64,000 nucleotides of DNA, taken from assembly GCF_010015445.1 (NCBI RefSeq), contig NC_053116.1, positions 29,536,285 to 29,600,284 of the forward strand. Reading direction: 5' to 3'. Made by a program: the position numbers and the translations under genes. Position 1 is the stretch's first letter. Each line of letters opens with the position of its first letter. Under the pieces are notes generated by a model. The model was not told the DNA's origin, made no database searches, and saw only the letters and a program-made list of their open reading frames with translations. This DNA is from Perca fluviatilis. Lineage: Eukaryota > Chordata > Actinopteri > Perciformes > Percidae. Positions 18,701 through 30,435 of the stretch are shown here, piece after piece.

Positions 18701-20882
18701 CTTAGTCTTTTAATGATAGTGCTTGTGTTTACTTGCAGGTATTATGAATTAGTGTTCTTGATGTGTGTGTAAAATAATTGATAGAGATATACAAATTGTG
18801 TATAGATTACACTGACGTGATTATTTCCTAAAATATGCTGCCTGGAGAAGGTCACTTTTCAAGCCGCTGGAGGGTTTTAGGCAATTCTCCTTCACATTTA
18901 CCTTGGAACTTATTTATTATGTCCTTTTATTTTTTTATGTGTAAATAAAGAAAAAATACTGTTATCCTGAGCAAACAACACAGCAAAACATAAATAATCA
19001 GTAATAAATAAATCTTAATCATTACTCATTGGGTCCCTAGACCTGAGGTCTGCTGCTGGACCGTTCTCAGCAAACCAGCAAAAAGTGTGTCCATTGATAC
19101 TGATGTCATCAGTGTGTTCCCTCAGGAGCGTCCTCGTCCAGAGTTTGCGGCCATGGCCCCGACTATGGAGCCAAACCCAGTGACTGGGGTGAAAGAGCCC
19201 TACTTTCCAGAGAAGACCAGGTTTGCCCGCATGTTCACTGGCTCCATGGTCATCATTATGATGGTGAGACCCTGTTTACAAGTGTTTTAAAGGCCGATGT
19301 GCTGTCTTTTAATTTAAGTGTTTCCCCCACTGTATTGCAAGCCTGGTGGCCCACCGGGCCTGAGGTTGCCCCACCAGGCCTAAGCCACTGGGAATTATTT
19401 TTTGATGTTTTTTAAGATGTTTTTTTAAAAATAGTAATAAATAGTAAATAGTTATTTTTTACAGCTCGGTTGGAAACTTAGACGTAGTCATATTTTCAAA
19501 TGTCTAGTTAGCTTTTAGCACTGACTTAATGTAGGGCCATATGAAATCTGTCTTATAGCTTTTTAAAATTCTCAATTTTGCGATTCCGTCCATGATTCTG
19601 TTATCAGATAAACTATTGGGCTCTACATTAATGCTGCCATCAGTCTGTAACTAGCCCCAACCGGGCCCATGTCAAAATAAATTCCCGCCAGGCTAAAGAA
19701 CTCTTCTGGGGGAAACCCTGGCTATTAGTATTATTTTAATTGAAGTATCTTGGTTAACAAAACATTACTTCTTGTGAAAACCCCAGATTGCAGGTATCAG
19801 TTTTTATGTACGAGTCTCAGATTGGCCAATCAATGTCACAGACTTCTTATCTGATGAATACAGAGCAGTTTGTTTGATTATTGTGATTAATTACTTTACT
19901 TGTTTTCTATGGAAATAATTACATATTATCTACTGTATGTACAAACATATAAACGTATCCTGATTTTCTTATTCTTCCAGTCATTGTCATTATACTCAGT
20001 TTCAGTGAAGAGTCTCAATCTCTTTTCATCTTTGACTTTTGTGATCATGAGAAAGAGATTAAGAGAAAGAGAGGTGGGGTTCACACCTGTGTGCTATTCC
20101 ACTGAATCCTGCAGTGGTAACTGAACCTTTCTCTAATAATAAATCCAGGTCATTTGCCCACAGGGCTGGATATGATCTGATAATCTCAACTGTACACCAT
20201 ATGCTCAGTCTCAGGACTAACTTGTTCTTGGACAGGGATTTGAGGATCAGTTTACCCTTCCCCTGACAATGATGATGGAGGTGAAAAATTGAAAATGCTA
20301 CCATGGCACCAGGTCTGTAAAGGCAGCTGCATACAATATGACAAATTTCTGTTATCTGAAAGCAAAACAAGAAGAGTGACTAAGAGTTAAGCCTATCCAA
20401 TTTGTAGTTTTGGAAAAAAAAACTATGGGAAGTGGTGTAGATGATCATTACTGCACTTTTGCACCATTTGGCTGTGATGATGTGCCACCTAATATGTAGC
20501 AGCGAGGGCGGGGAAACCTGCATAAATGGAGTGCGCCTCCTAAACCTCACAAAGAACAACTTCACAGAGATGTTCAAAAGTTCAGAATATTTCTCTGCTA
20601 TTTTTCTTCAAAAAAAATCCACCAACTGTAATGTTTTTGACCCCGTTATCTGTCTGTGTCGTCCCTCTCAGCTGTGTGTGGTAATGATCTTCCTGGTGAC
20701 GGTGGTCATGTGCCGCGGTATCATCAGCTTGATGATGTTTCGTACTGGGAGCCCCATCCTGCGTACAGAGGTATATCAGAGCTATTTTTAATATTTTACA
20801 TTTTATTTAGAAGCAGTGTAATGACTACTACATGCATATGCTATAGGTGTACATCAGCTCCTTCAACATCTCTGTACCCTCT

Positions 20883-20928
<46 letters not shown>

Positions 20929-21404
20929 ATACTTTATATTCATACATGTGTGTCATCTTCTCATCAGGCCGGGACCATAGCCAACATCTCCAGCAGTATT
21001 GTGAGTCTGGGCCTTATCTTGTTGATGGGGCAGGTCTACACTGCATTAGCTGAGCAGCTCACTAAATGGGGTAAGAATCAATACTGCCCTTTAACACCTC
21101 AAACCTCAATAGTGTATATTGATGTCAGCCTCTCACTGGATCTCCACTAACTAAAAGAGTAAAAATAGGCCTTCAGTGAGGGCAACAAAAATACATTGCT
21201 GAGTGCAACACACAGCACTGAGCACATGTCTCTCTTTCTCAATAATGGCTATCTGATACAGTTTAGACTACTCAGAGTTGTTGTGTTCATTTCACTTCAT
21301 TTGCTACTTTAGAGGATTATCCCAGCTCATTTCCTGGATCCTTTTCAAGTAGTTTTGGCCATTGTTTTTATAAGATAACAATATATAGTATATAATATAT
21401 ATTA

Positions 21405-21463
<59 letters not shown>

Positions 21464-21641
21464 AATTATTGCTGAGATCTCTGAAAATGGCAACACACGC
21501 AGTCATTTGTTTACACAGGTTTTGAGCAACCCCTTGTAGAGCTGTAACAATTTCAAATTTCACTGTGTAATTAATTGTCTCAGAAACAATTGCAATTAAC
21601 AAAATATTTGTCTCTTTCTGTCCAATTTAAAAATATATATT

Positions 21642-21691
<50 letters not shown>

Positions 21692-23019
21692 TTTTACTAA
21701 CAAGTTAAAGTTTTGAATGAATCCCATGATACATATTTTGGTTATATCACTGTCATGTGACCCAGATAATGTTATAAACACAGGTACACTGCCTATGAAG
21801 TAAACCACGCCCTTTTATAATCAAAAACATTGTATTTTTTTCTTAAATGAACATAAAATTGACAATTACCATCAACAGTCATACCCCTTAGGACCTTAGC
21901 TGATGTTAGCAATTAATTGCGGTTTAAACAAGGAAATGGCGATTATGTAAAAAAAAAAAAATGCGATTAGACAATTATTTAATAATTGTTACAAGCCCCC
22001 CCACTTGTAAGATAAACTTATCTGAACGGGAGAACAAAGGCGAACAGTGAAATTATTGCTCTAATTTGACTTCAATGTCTAAACACTGAGTGTCCATGTT
22101 TTCTCTTTGGCAGAGATGCACAGAACACAAACCCAGTATGACAACGCTTTCATCTTCAAGGTGTTCATCTTCCAGTTTGTCAACTTCTACTCATCCCCCT
22201 TCTATGTGGCTTTTTTTAAAGGAAGGTGAGACACGAGTCAGTCTCAGCAGACCCAGAAATGATTGAGAAATGTTGAACATTCTGTACCAAATAAGATTTA
22301 CACCGTCTTAACTTACCCTTTTAAACTTACTTCTCTGTGTGTGTAGGTTTGTGGGTTACCCCACCAACTATGGCACCTTGTTTGGGATGAGAAATGAAGA
22401 TGTGAGTCTATACTTTACCAATACATGTCAAAAGGAGGAAGTATTCCAGATCCCTGCTGTTGTATTTTTATCTAAGCATGTAAGAAATGTGATCCTCCAT
22501 TGTGTCCTTTCTCTGTTTCTGTGTGTCTTCACACTCTATTGCAGTGTGGTCCCGGGGGTTGCCTTATTGAACTGGCTGAGCAACTCTTCATCATCATGGT
22601 GGGAAAGCAACTCATCAACAACATTCAAGAGTTCATTATTCCGTATGTTTCCTTTCCAATAAACTGACATACCAGTCTGGATTTTCTGAGACATAGAATT
22701 TAATAGAACGGAATACATTAGAATTAGCATAATATGGGCATGTGATAAAAGACTGCATAAAATCCATAGTTACTTTTTTTTTACCTGCATGACATTTTTT
22801 TTAGATGTTGCATCAGACGCTCTGTTTGTTTGGCACGGTAAAGCTCATTGCTACCTCTGCAGCACTGGCACTTGCTACTTGGTGGGAGTGTATACAATGT
22901 GCATGTGCACCTTATCAACAAAAGCATATGCATTGTGCATGATCATGAACTGTGTTATATGAATGTGTGCACAAAAACTAACATGCAAGTGCATACTTGC
23001 ATGTATGTGTATTTGCATC

Positions 23020-23066
<47 letters not shown>

Positions 23067-25304
23067 CGTTTTGTTTTTTTCCCATCGCTGCTAGCTTTGC
23101 GAGTAAACACTTACTATGGCCAAAAACAAACTGAGAAATGAGCGATGATTACAGATGATGAATCTTCAAAAACAAGTGAAAGTGAGATCACACCTTGAAT
23201 TACCTCTTTGCATCAGCACACCTGTTCCAGTCATACTTTCTTGCTCATATTTGAGTGAAACCTGCCCAGCAGTTCATCAACACCAAAAATTAAGCTAACA
23301 GTTATCCATATAATAGATATGAATTATAGCTTGTATTCAGGGTGTAAATGTTTACAGTAGAGACAAGAAATAATATAATAATAATGAAAACTATGTGACC
23401 AAAAGTGAAAGGCAGTATTAAAATAGAATCAGATGGTTTTTTTAGATGAGCATCACCTCCCAGTGTTGAATAAAAAAAGTTCTGTATTAATGTTATTGTC
23501 ATGTTTATTTCATATATACAGTATAAGCTACAGTATGTCTCTCTGCACTGACAGTAAAGTGAAGGCTTGGCGCCAGAAGAGAACTTTGGCCAAGGTGCTG
23601 GGTGATAAGGCATCCCATGAGCCTCAGCGCTGGGAAGAAGACTACCAGCTGGTAGAGTGTGAAGGCCTGTTCGAAGAGTACCTGGAGATGGGCAAGTATT
23701 CGCTACTGTATCTTAAGTATACATGATGTCACTGCCATTCAAATGTCTATAACAATATTATACACAGTATGATGAACATCAATCCTGTAAGATAGTGTCT
23801 GCTATGTTTACATATGCTTTGTTCTCCAGTGCTTCAGTTTGGGTTCATCACCATCTTTGTGGCAGCGTTCCCCCTCGCTCCGCTCTTCGCCCTCCTCAAC
23901 AACTGGGTGGAAATCCGTCTGGACGCCCATAAGTTTGCGTGCGAGTACCGCCGGCCCGTAGCAGAGCGTGCCCAGAACATCGGAGTCTGGTTCAACATAC
24001 TGGAAGCCCTGTCACACCTGTCCGTCATCGCCAATGTGAGTCCATTTCATATGATATCCGCACCAGACTGGATGCTAATCTCTTTTCTACAACATTATTT
24101 TTTTCGTTTATTCTTTTTGCCATCTGCAGGCTTTCCTAATAGCCTTCACATCAGATTTTCTACCTCGTCTGCTCTACCAGTACAAGTTTGATTATGATCT
24201 CAAAGGATACGTCAACTTCACCTTGGCTTACGCCCCACTTAACTACACTGAGTACCCCATGTGCAGGTACACTATATGCTGATTGTCTAAATGCATGCAA
24301 TCTTAAAGGAGTGATAGAATGCAAAACCGCGTTTACCTTGTCATAGTTGAATTACGACAGTTCGGTGGGTAAAATAGGCATAGATAGAACCTCAAAGTCC
24401 CATTGACACCTGTTTCCTATGCAAATCTCACAATTTGAAACTGCAGCTGAAAACGGGCGAATCTCAACAAAGCTCATAGTTGACGTCAACTCGGTGGCTG
24501 CACCTTATTTGGCTCTAACCTTTGTCACGCCCCAAAATTTACATACAAACCACTGGTCTGAGCCCAGCTGGTCTTCTGAATCTAGGTCGCGCAGATCTCA
24601 GAAATGTTATACATTTCATTACTAAATTCACTTCTGAGACTTTTTTATGCGATAAATCAACTATGTAGAGCCGCTTTATGAAAAATGATGGCTAATTGCA
24701 AATTAGAAGCTCCACAGTCTGCCGTGACAGACAGCCGGTGTCTGCCGGGGTTGCTGCCTTGCCGGTCGGCCTGTCCACCTTCACAGACCCTGCTGTGAGC
24801 TGGCTGGAGCTCTGTCAGGGCAGCGCTAGTTGGTAGTCTAGTTAACCCAGAAACGGTGACTTTGCGCTGGGTATGGAGCGCCGCAGGCTGCCGGCCGTGG
24901 AGCTCCGTCAGGGCAGCAGCATTTGGTAGTCCAGTAACCCAGAAACGGTGACTTTGCGCTGGGTATGGAGCGCTGCGGGCTGCCGGCCATGACAGAACTC
25001 CAGCCAGCTCACAGCGGGGTCTGTGAAGGTGGACAGGCTGACCAGCAAGGCAGCAACCCCGGGAGGAACCGGCCGGCTGTCACGTCAGACTGTGGAGCTT
25101 CTGAAGTCCGACACAGTTGGACCAAATTTGTAATTAGCCATCATTTTTCATAACACGACCCATATTTGAGTTCTACATAGTTGATTTCTCGCATAAAAAA
25201 GTTTCAGAAGTGAATTTAGTAATGAAATAGCAGACGAACAATGTATACAATTTCTGTGCAGTGTGTGTGACGTGGTGTGCATGGAGCAGCATGGAGGGGA
25301 GGGG

Positions 25305-25377
<73 letters not shown>

Positions 25378-27473
25378 TCAACCAACCAATCAGTGCGCAG
25401 CTCATCTAAATATTCATGAGCATACTATATAAGGCAGAAAACCTCTTGTTTCATATAGGGCTTTTTCACAGGGTTGCATTAGGGCCCATAAAACAGCACC
25501 TGGGCCATTTTCAGCCCAACCAATGTTACATAACCTATTCAGAGACCATAAGGAACAGTGTGAAATACCTTATATAATCATTCTGTCACCCCTTTAAAGT
25601 GGGGGGAAACACTCTTTGGTTGGAAATTCCATATTTTGCCTCTCATATATAAATTTGTTTCAGGTCATTTTTGCAAAATCCTTGTTTCAAAACAAAATCA
25701 TGTTTCAAAAACAAGTTTAAAAAATGTCAAAAGTTTTGGTTTCAATCATGATGATTTCAGTTCAGAAACTTGACCAACAGAGGGCAATATAACTGATGTT
25801 TAAGCATTGTTCAGTTTGTTGTCAGTTCTGCTGCTGCTGCTGGTGCTGCATTCACACCACACAGCATATTCTGCAGTAACTCTGTGTTTTATTTATTTTA
25901 GATATAAAGCGTACAGAGACAACGATGGAAACTACTCACTGTTCTACTGGGAGCTTCTTGCCGTCAGACTTGGTTTTATCATTGCTTTCGAGGTATGAAG
26001 GCAGATGCTTTGTCTCTCTATTTGCTCGTTTGTTTGCTTCTGCGTGTTTCAGTGATTTTAATGCCCACATTTTGATTCCCCAGTTGTGCCTCTGTTCCCA
26101 GGTGCATACTTGAACTACTGGCAATTTAGCCCTTTCTCAGTGTATGTTTTAGTGTTTCAATCTTATGCAATGCTTACCAATATCAGTATCAGTATGTTAT
26201 TTTGTAGCTGATGTGTCATTTTACCATGTCTCCTTTCTTTGATACTTCCTCACTTTTTCTGTCTTCGCCTTCTTTTCCAACATTCCATAACATTTTTCAG
26301 CATCTACCTTAGGCCCCCTCCCTCTTTCAAAGTTTTTATTTATTCAGTTGCGTCCATTTCGGCCCTGTCTTCCTTCATTTAGAAGGCAGCCACAGATTAA
26401 TACACATTTGGTGCACTAGTGAGTGTTTATGGCAACAGGACAGCGTATGTGGGATTGGCATATAATTAACTAAAGTGGCAGTGCTCAAAGTAATGAAGAA
26501 ACATGTCACCCAGTGCAACAGTGTGGCTCATTATGTGCTGCTCATACCTTTGTAGTAGTTTTGGACAACAATGGAGGGCTATGGAATGAAGAATTACTAT
26601 ATATATATATGAGTCTTTGGCAACACAGACACCACTTGTTATTTGGATCAGTTCATTGTTGGTTATGGTCTTTTAATGGGATTCGTTGACAGTAAGAAAA
26701 ATAACCTAACCTTATTACTGTGCAATTCTGTTGTGATCACTGAACAAATGTGTCAGATTAAAGTACTGGGAAAAAAAAGAGTAATCAGGAGAGTCATAGT
26801 TAGAGGACGGAGCAGGGTTTTTAGCCGTCATGGAATTCTTAAAGAATATTGGAAATTTTGGAGGTTTATTCCAGATAGGGAAAGTTTGAAATGAATAAAA
26901 TCTCTCAGGGGAGGAAGAGGGATGGGACATCTTATAAGGGCGGAGGAGAGAATTGTAGTGTAACAGTTGTTGCTCAGACACATCTGGTGGTCTTCATCAC
27001 TAGATGGAGTTCGCTCAGTTGTAAATATAATTTACCTGAGTTAAGTTTATTCACTAATAGAGGCGAGAAGTGGCTGAAAGCTCCAGAGGAAATTCACTAA
27101 GTGAAGAATATTTTGTCGAAATACTGATTTCAACACAAAATGTTGCTTTCCACATCTTTACATGTGATTTCTAACTAGTTGTGTACTCAGAGTTCAAACT
27201 TCAGATTTTGTGACAGGCAGTTTATTTCAGTCTAATGAGGAGCTGAACTGTCTCGCTGTTTGCTCGTCTTCCCTCCTGCAGCATGTGGTGTTCTTCGTGC
27301 TGCGAGCCATCGACTGGATCGTGCCAGATGTCCCAGAATCCCTGGAGCTGAAGATCAAGAGGGAGCGCTACCTGGCCAAGCAGGCTCTGGCTGAAAACCA
27401 AGAGGCTCTGTTGGTGAGTCGAGGCCGAGGGCCCGCCCCTGCCACTCCAGACACCTCCAGCCCAGGTCAGTAG
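12573..27473 (+). CDS. ano7: Anoctamin-7 (TMEM16G), complete
   Basis: Twenty-two exons join in phase to 909 aa plus stop: 12573-12701, 13228-13354, 13466-13659, 13769-13876, 14211-14347, 14447-14504, 14587-14697, 14785-14950, 15327-15417, 17759-17855, 17945-18088, 19126-19263, 20672-20770, 20968-21070, 22114-22225, 22347-22401, 22545-22642, 23555-23691, 23830-24035, 24130-24266, 25902-25992, 27282-27473. The start [12 protein letters not shown] parallels human MLRRRAQEEDS. Cytosolic N-domain has FVLVWE at 87-92; TM1 lies near 345-366. The TM1-TM2 loop has Cys378, 387, 390, 393 and 402 with an NMS sequon at 397. The anoctamin Ca2+ ligands are all present: N648/E652, E697/E700, E729/D733. Sequons NFT799 and NYT808 lie in a late luminal loop. 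Anoctamins are dimeric Ca2+-activated membrane proteins (scramblases or channels); ANO7's own activity is less settled. Intron 18 has a GC donor. The last exon's end is least sure: GTGAGT and GTCAGT donors occur inside it, so another terminal exon is possible. Confidence 0.93.
15701..15765. repeat. (TA)n microsatellite
   Basis: About 65 bp of TA dinucleotide in the ano7 intron between exons 9 and 10. Confidence 0.97.
15894..16002. mobile_element. Partial copy of the foldback element found at 29301 and 57701
   Basis: Shares CCCCCTACAGGTTGTCTCAT, TTGTAGTTCCAATGAGACAA and the end CTAAAAGTTACAT.GTGTTGCTT with 29301-29467 and 57701-57865. The outer left part is missing. It abuts the element at 16004. 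Confidence 0.8.
16004..16262 (+). mobile_element. TIR element, arm 1 of a large inverted pair
   Basis: About 259 bp with ends AAGCAACACCAAAG and CTTTGGTGTTGCTT as terminal inverted repeats. Its interior (TCTTCGGTCCCC, GTGAATGCAGAAGTGGCGTTC) recurs in reverse orientation at 16327-16594. No open frame of interest; lies in the ano7 intron between exons 9 and 10. Confidence 0.85.
16327..16594 (-). mobile_element. TIR element, arm 2 of the inverted pair
   Basis: Reverse-orientation copy of 16004-16262 with the same AAGCAACACCAAAG termini. It is separated from arm 1 by about 64 bp. An extra GCTATA repeat near 16449-16465 distinguishes it from arm 1. Confidence 0.85.
19319..19720. mobile_element. 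Probable TIR element with GTTTCCCCCA ends
   Basis: Left end GTTTCCCCCACTG is mirrored by right end TCTGGGGGAAACCC about 400 bp away, in the ano7 intron after exon 12. The interior has GCCTGGTGGCCCACCGGGCC. The target duplication could not be fixed by eye. Confidence 0.55.
20886..20928. repeat. (GT)n microsatellite just upstream of an ano7 acceptor
   Basis: About 43 bp of pure GT ending about 40 bp before ano7 exon 14 (starts 20968). Confidence 0.96.
21407..21687. repeat. Two (AT)n microsatellites
   Basis: (AT)n at 21407-21461 and again at about 21641-21687, in the ano7 intron between exons 14 and 15. Confidence 0.95.
22877..23062 (+). repeat. Dispersed repeat plus (GT)n; inverted copy at 35379-35555
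   Basis: The stretch from CTTGGTGGGAGTGTATACAA to GTATTTGCATCACTGTGTG matches 35379-35555 on the opposite strand across about 150 bp with indels. A (GT)n array (23023-23062) follows; the other copy is likewise bordered by a short (CA)n. Confidence 0.8.
24303..25597. mobile_element. 1.3-kb non-autonomous TIR element with internal inverted and tandem repeats
   Basis: Left end TTAAAGGAGTGATAGAATG matches inverted right end CATTCTGTCACCCCTTTAA (17 of 19). Inside, 24612-24811 and 24996-25229 form a long imperfect inverted repeat. Between them a GC-rich unit of about 94 bp is present twice in tandem (near 24814 and 24908; each contains AACCCAGAAACGGTGACTTT). A (GT)n array lies at 25307-25373. It fills most of the ano7 intron between exons 20 and 21. 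No transposase frame. Confidence 0.83.
25307..25373. repeat. (GT)n microsatellite inside the TIR element
   Basis: About 67 bp of GT dinucleotide. Confidence 0.96.
26514..26705 (+). repeat. Member of a low-copy dispersed repeat (others near 40190 and 55975)
   Basis: ACAGTGTGGCTCATTA and GGACAACAATGGAG resemble 40193-40240. CATTGTTGGTTATGGTC with TTCGTTGACAGTAAGAAAAA resembles 56010-56060. Boundaries are unclear. Confidence 0.45.
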
Positions 27474-29300
27474 AACATAGGGGACACACAGACACACACA
27501 ATGCAGTGCAACACAAACTCATTCATAAAACCTGACACTCTAGCTCTGTAAGTAAATGTTTAGGTGTGAGCAAGTCTAGATTCTTAGGGTTCTATATCAT
27601 GGGTCCTCTAATGTAATGGAAGCATTAGGTTGTATTTGATAAGTATTACTTATCTGATTAAGTTATCCTTTAACTTTTATAATGTCTAGATCATTCAAAG
27701 GGTCAATTCACCCAAATAAAACATATCTTCTCATTTAGCCCTGTTTTTATCTAGTCGCACTGATTTTTTTTTTTGATTTCAGATATCTGCCTCTCAAATA
27801 TCTGCTGCTATTCAAATACAACAAAGATGACAAGAATTTTGTTTGTGCAAACAAAGTCCTTGTTATTGTCGATAATACAGGCATCTGACCTAAATATCAC
27901 AATTATATTGTTAATGTTTGATGTTCTGCAGTATGTTATTGTCCCATTTGGTTCCACACAGGTGATCAATGAAACAATGCACCAGAGGAGGTTACAGGTT
28001 ACATACAGTAGTGAACCAGTCACTGTTGACTCTCATAAATAAATTCCAGGCTTTTAAAAGCTCACCCATTCCTGCACACACCTCCACAGAGCATTTGCAA
28101 AATACCTGCGGCTGGATTGGCTATTATAAACGGGCTACAACACAGCACGCAACATAATCATTAAAGGTAATCTGTGTGGGACGTGAGCCAAATATGTCAG
28201 TGTCAGATGAATGTCTTTACATCCAAAGACCGTGTGGGCTGTTGGACTAGTTAATATCATAATTTCCTCTATAAACACTGCTGTAATCGATCATTAACCT
28301 AAAAGTGTGACAGAAATAAAATGAAAAAAAAAAAAACCATTTCATTCAAGCATTAATCAGTGAACAGTTCAAATACACCCTGTGTTCATATTCTCCACCT
28401 GAGGATCACAGCCTGTACATTCACATTTTGTCCGTGGCAAATACAGTCCCATCCTCATCTGTGTGTGTGTGTGTGTCCCTGTGTTCTGACCCATGCTGTT
28501 GTCATGTGTCTCATGTAGTCATGTTGCTGGATCAGGCCAGGTGAGTACTACATAACACGTAAGTAAATGGCTTTCTCAAAAAGGATTTTATTATTTCAGT
28601 AACAAGAGCAAAATTGATCTACTTAAAATGGACTCAAGTTTATAAAACATTCAGTGGCATTAAACCTGAAATACATACAGTACTACAGCACAGTTATCAT
28701 TTCTCGCCACAACTATATTATCAACTGTTATATGTGATAAATAAGTACATAAGTGAAAAAGATAGGGCCCCAGTTGTGGACAGGGTCCTTGCTCAGAATT
28801 ATAGTTACAGAGTATTGTGTTAGGCTGCATTTACATTGCTACCTTTTGGTTTAAAAACAAATATCTTTTGCTACGTTTACACCTCGCATTCACACTGCTC
28901 TGGCGTTTCAGAGCCCCTAAACCAGAGAAATTTGGAAACACTTCTGACCCCCGTGATGAGGGTGATACTGTTGAAATCAATATTAATATTGTATATATTT
29001 GCAATATCTATATGAGTATTTTTTAAGATATTGCAAAAATAAATGTAATACATAAAATAAATATAAAATTGATGTTCAGTGCAATTATCTGTGTTCCACT
29101 GTATTTCATTGACTCTCCAAATCAATTTTGCTTGGAAATCATTCATTTTGACAGCATCATTTTGTAAAACAATGAGGCAGAATTATCTTGTCATCATGAT
29201 ATGATACCAGTCAGTTGATAAATATATAAAATACTGAATTAGCACCCAACCTTAATGCTCAACATAAACTTCAAGCAGGTACAAAACTTTCCGGTAATTA

Positions 29301-29467
29301 AAGCAACACTATGTAACTTTTAGCTGCAGCTGTAGTTCCAATGAGACAACCTGTAGGGGGACGGTCCCCCTACAGGTTGTCTCATTGGAACTACAACTCG
29401 TGTTTGGTAGTGCGAGTTGTAGTTCCAATGAGACAACCTGTAGGGCTAAAAGTTACATAGTGTTGCT
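29301..29467. mobile_element. Foldback MITE carrying a three-copy inverted unit
   Basis: Ends AAGCAACACTATGTAAC and GTTACATAGTGTTGCT are terminal inverted repeats. Inside, a unit containing TAGTTCCAATGAGACAACCT occurs three times in alternating orientation. The first two form a near-perfect palindrome centred at CCTGTAGGGGGACGGTCCCC. Near-identical full copy at 57701-57865 and a partial one at 15894-16002. Confidence 0.88.
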
Positions 29468-30435
29468 CTAACTAGTACTACAGCCTTGTCAGTGTAAATT
29501 ATCTCATATGTGTGTGCTAGCTATGGAGTTAAAGCAGGAAGTCATGGTTTTAGCCTCTGTAAAGGTACAGTGTTACCAAACCACAACAAGACTTTGGGAG
29601 GCTGCACACAGTCACTGTGCCCGACTGTTCGTCAGGGAAGAGTTATAAACACATAACTTTATCTCAGGGTTTATACACTTAAGAAATAATATGTGAAATA
29701 GTACACTTTACATGCTGCTAGGTGTATTTTTGAACTTTGGACAGGCTAGTGGTTTTACGCTATGCTAGGCTAACTACGTCCAGCCTCTAGCTCCATATTT
29801 AACACACAAACATGAGATTGACATCGATCTTGTTCTTGGAAAGAACGCATATGTACAGATTAATGTTTTAAAACTCACAGTAATTGAAATAATATGTTTT
29901 ACTGCCAGTGTTTGAAATAATATGTTTTACTGCCAGTGTCACTTAATATAAGATCGTAGCAGCCAGCTGTAATTCAGTAGCAGTAACATTTTGACCACTT
30001 TTTTTCTCCTCTCCATATTTACAGTAGTCAGTCTGACAGAACTAATTCTCTCTTCTGTCTCTCTGCTCCTTCCCAATTCCTTCCATGTCCAAATCCAACT
30101 GCGCTGTCTCCCCTGAAGCAAGCAACGCGTCCTTTGGAAACATGAGCTAGGACTCCAGTGCGGAAAATTGGTTTGAGGGGATACAGGAATAAAAGACACT
30201 CCTTCACATCTGGGATAACATGAGTGAACTTTTTCCCTAAATGGAATAATGTTTCTGCACTAGTATTTTGTTTTCATTTTACTAATTTGCATACTGCTAC
30301 ACAGACATTATGATAAGCAGGTGTGTAATGGAGGCTAAACTTACCCAAAACTTAGTTCAGGCACCTTTTCATACGGAGAGCACAGTTCGTGAACATTTGC
30401 AGGCTGGCGCACTAAAAGCCTAAAACTTATAGTTA

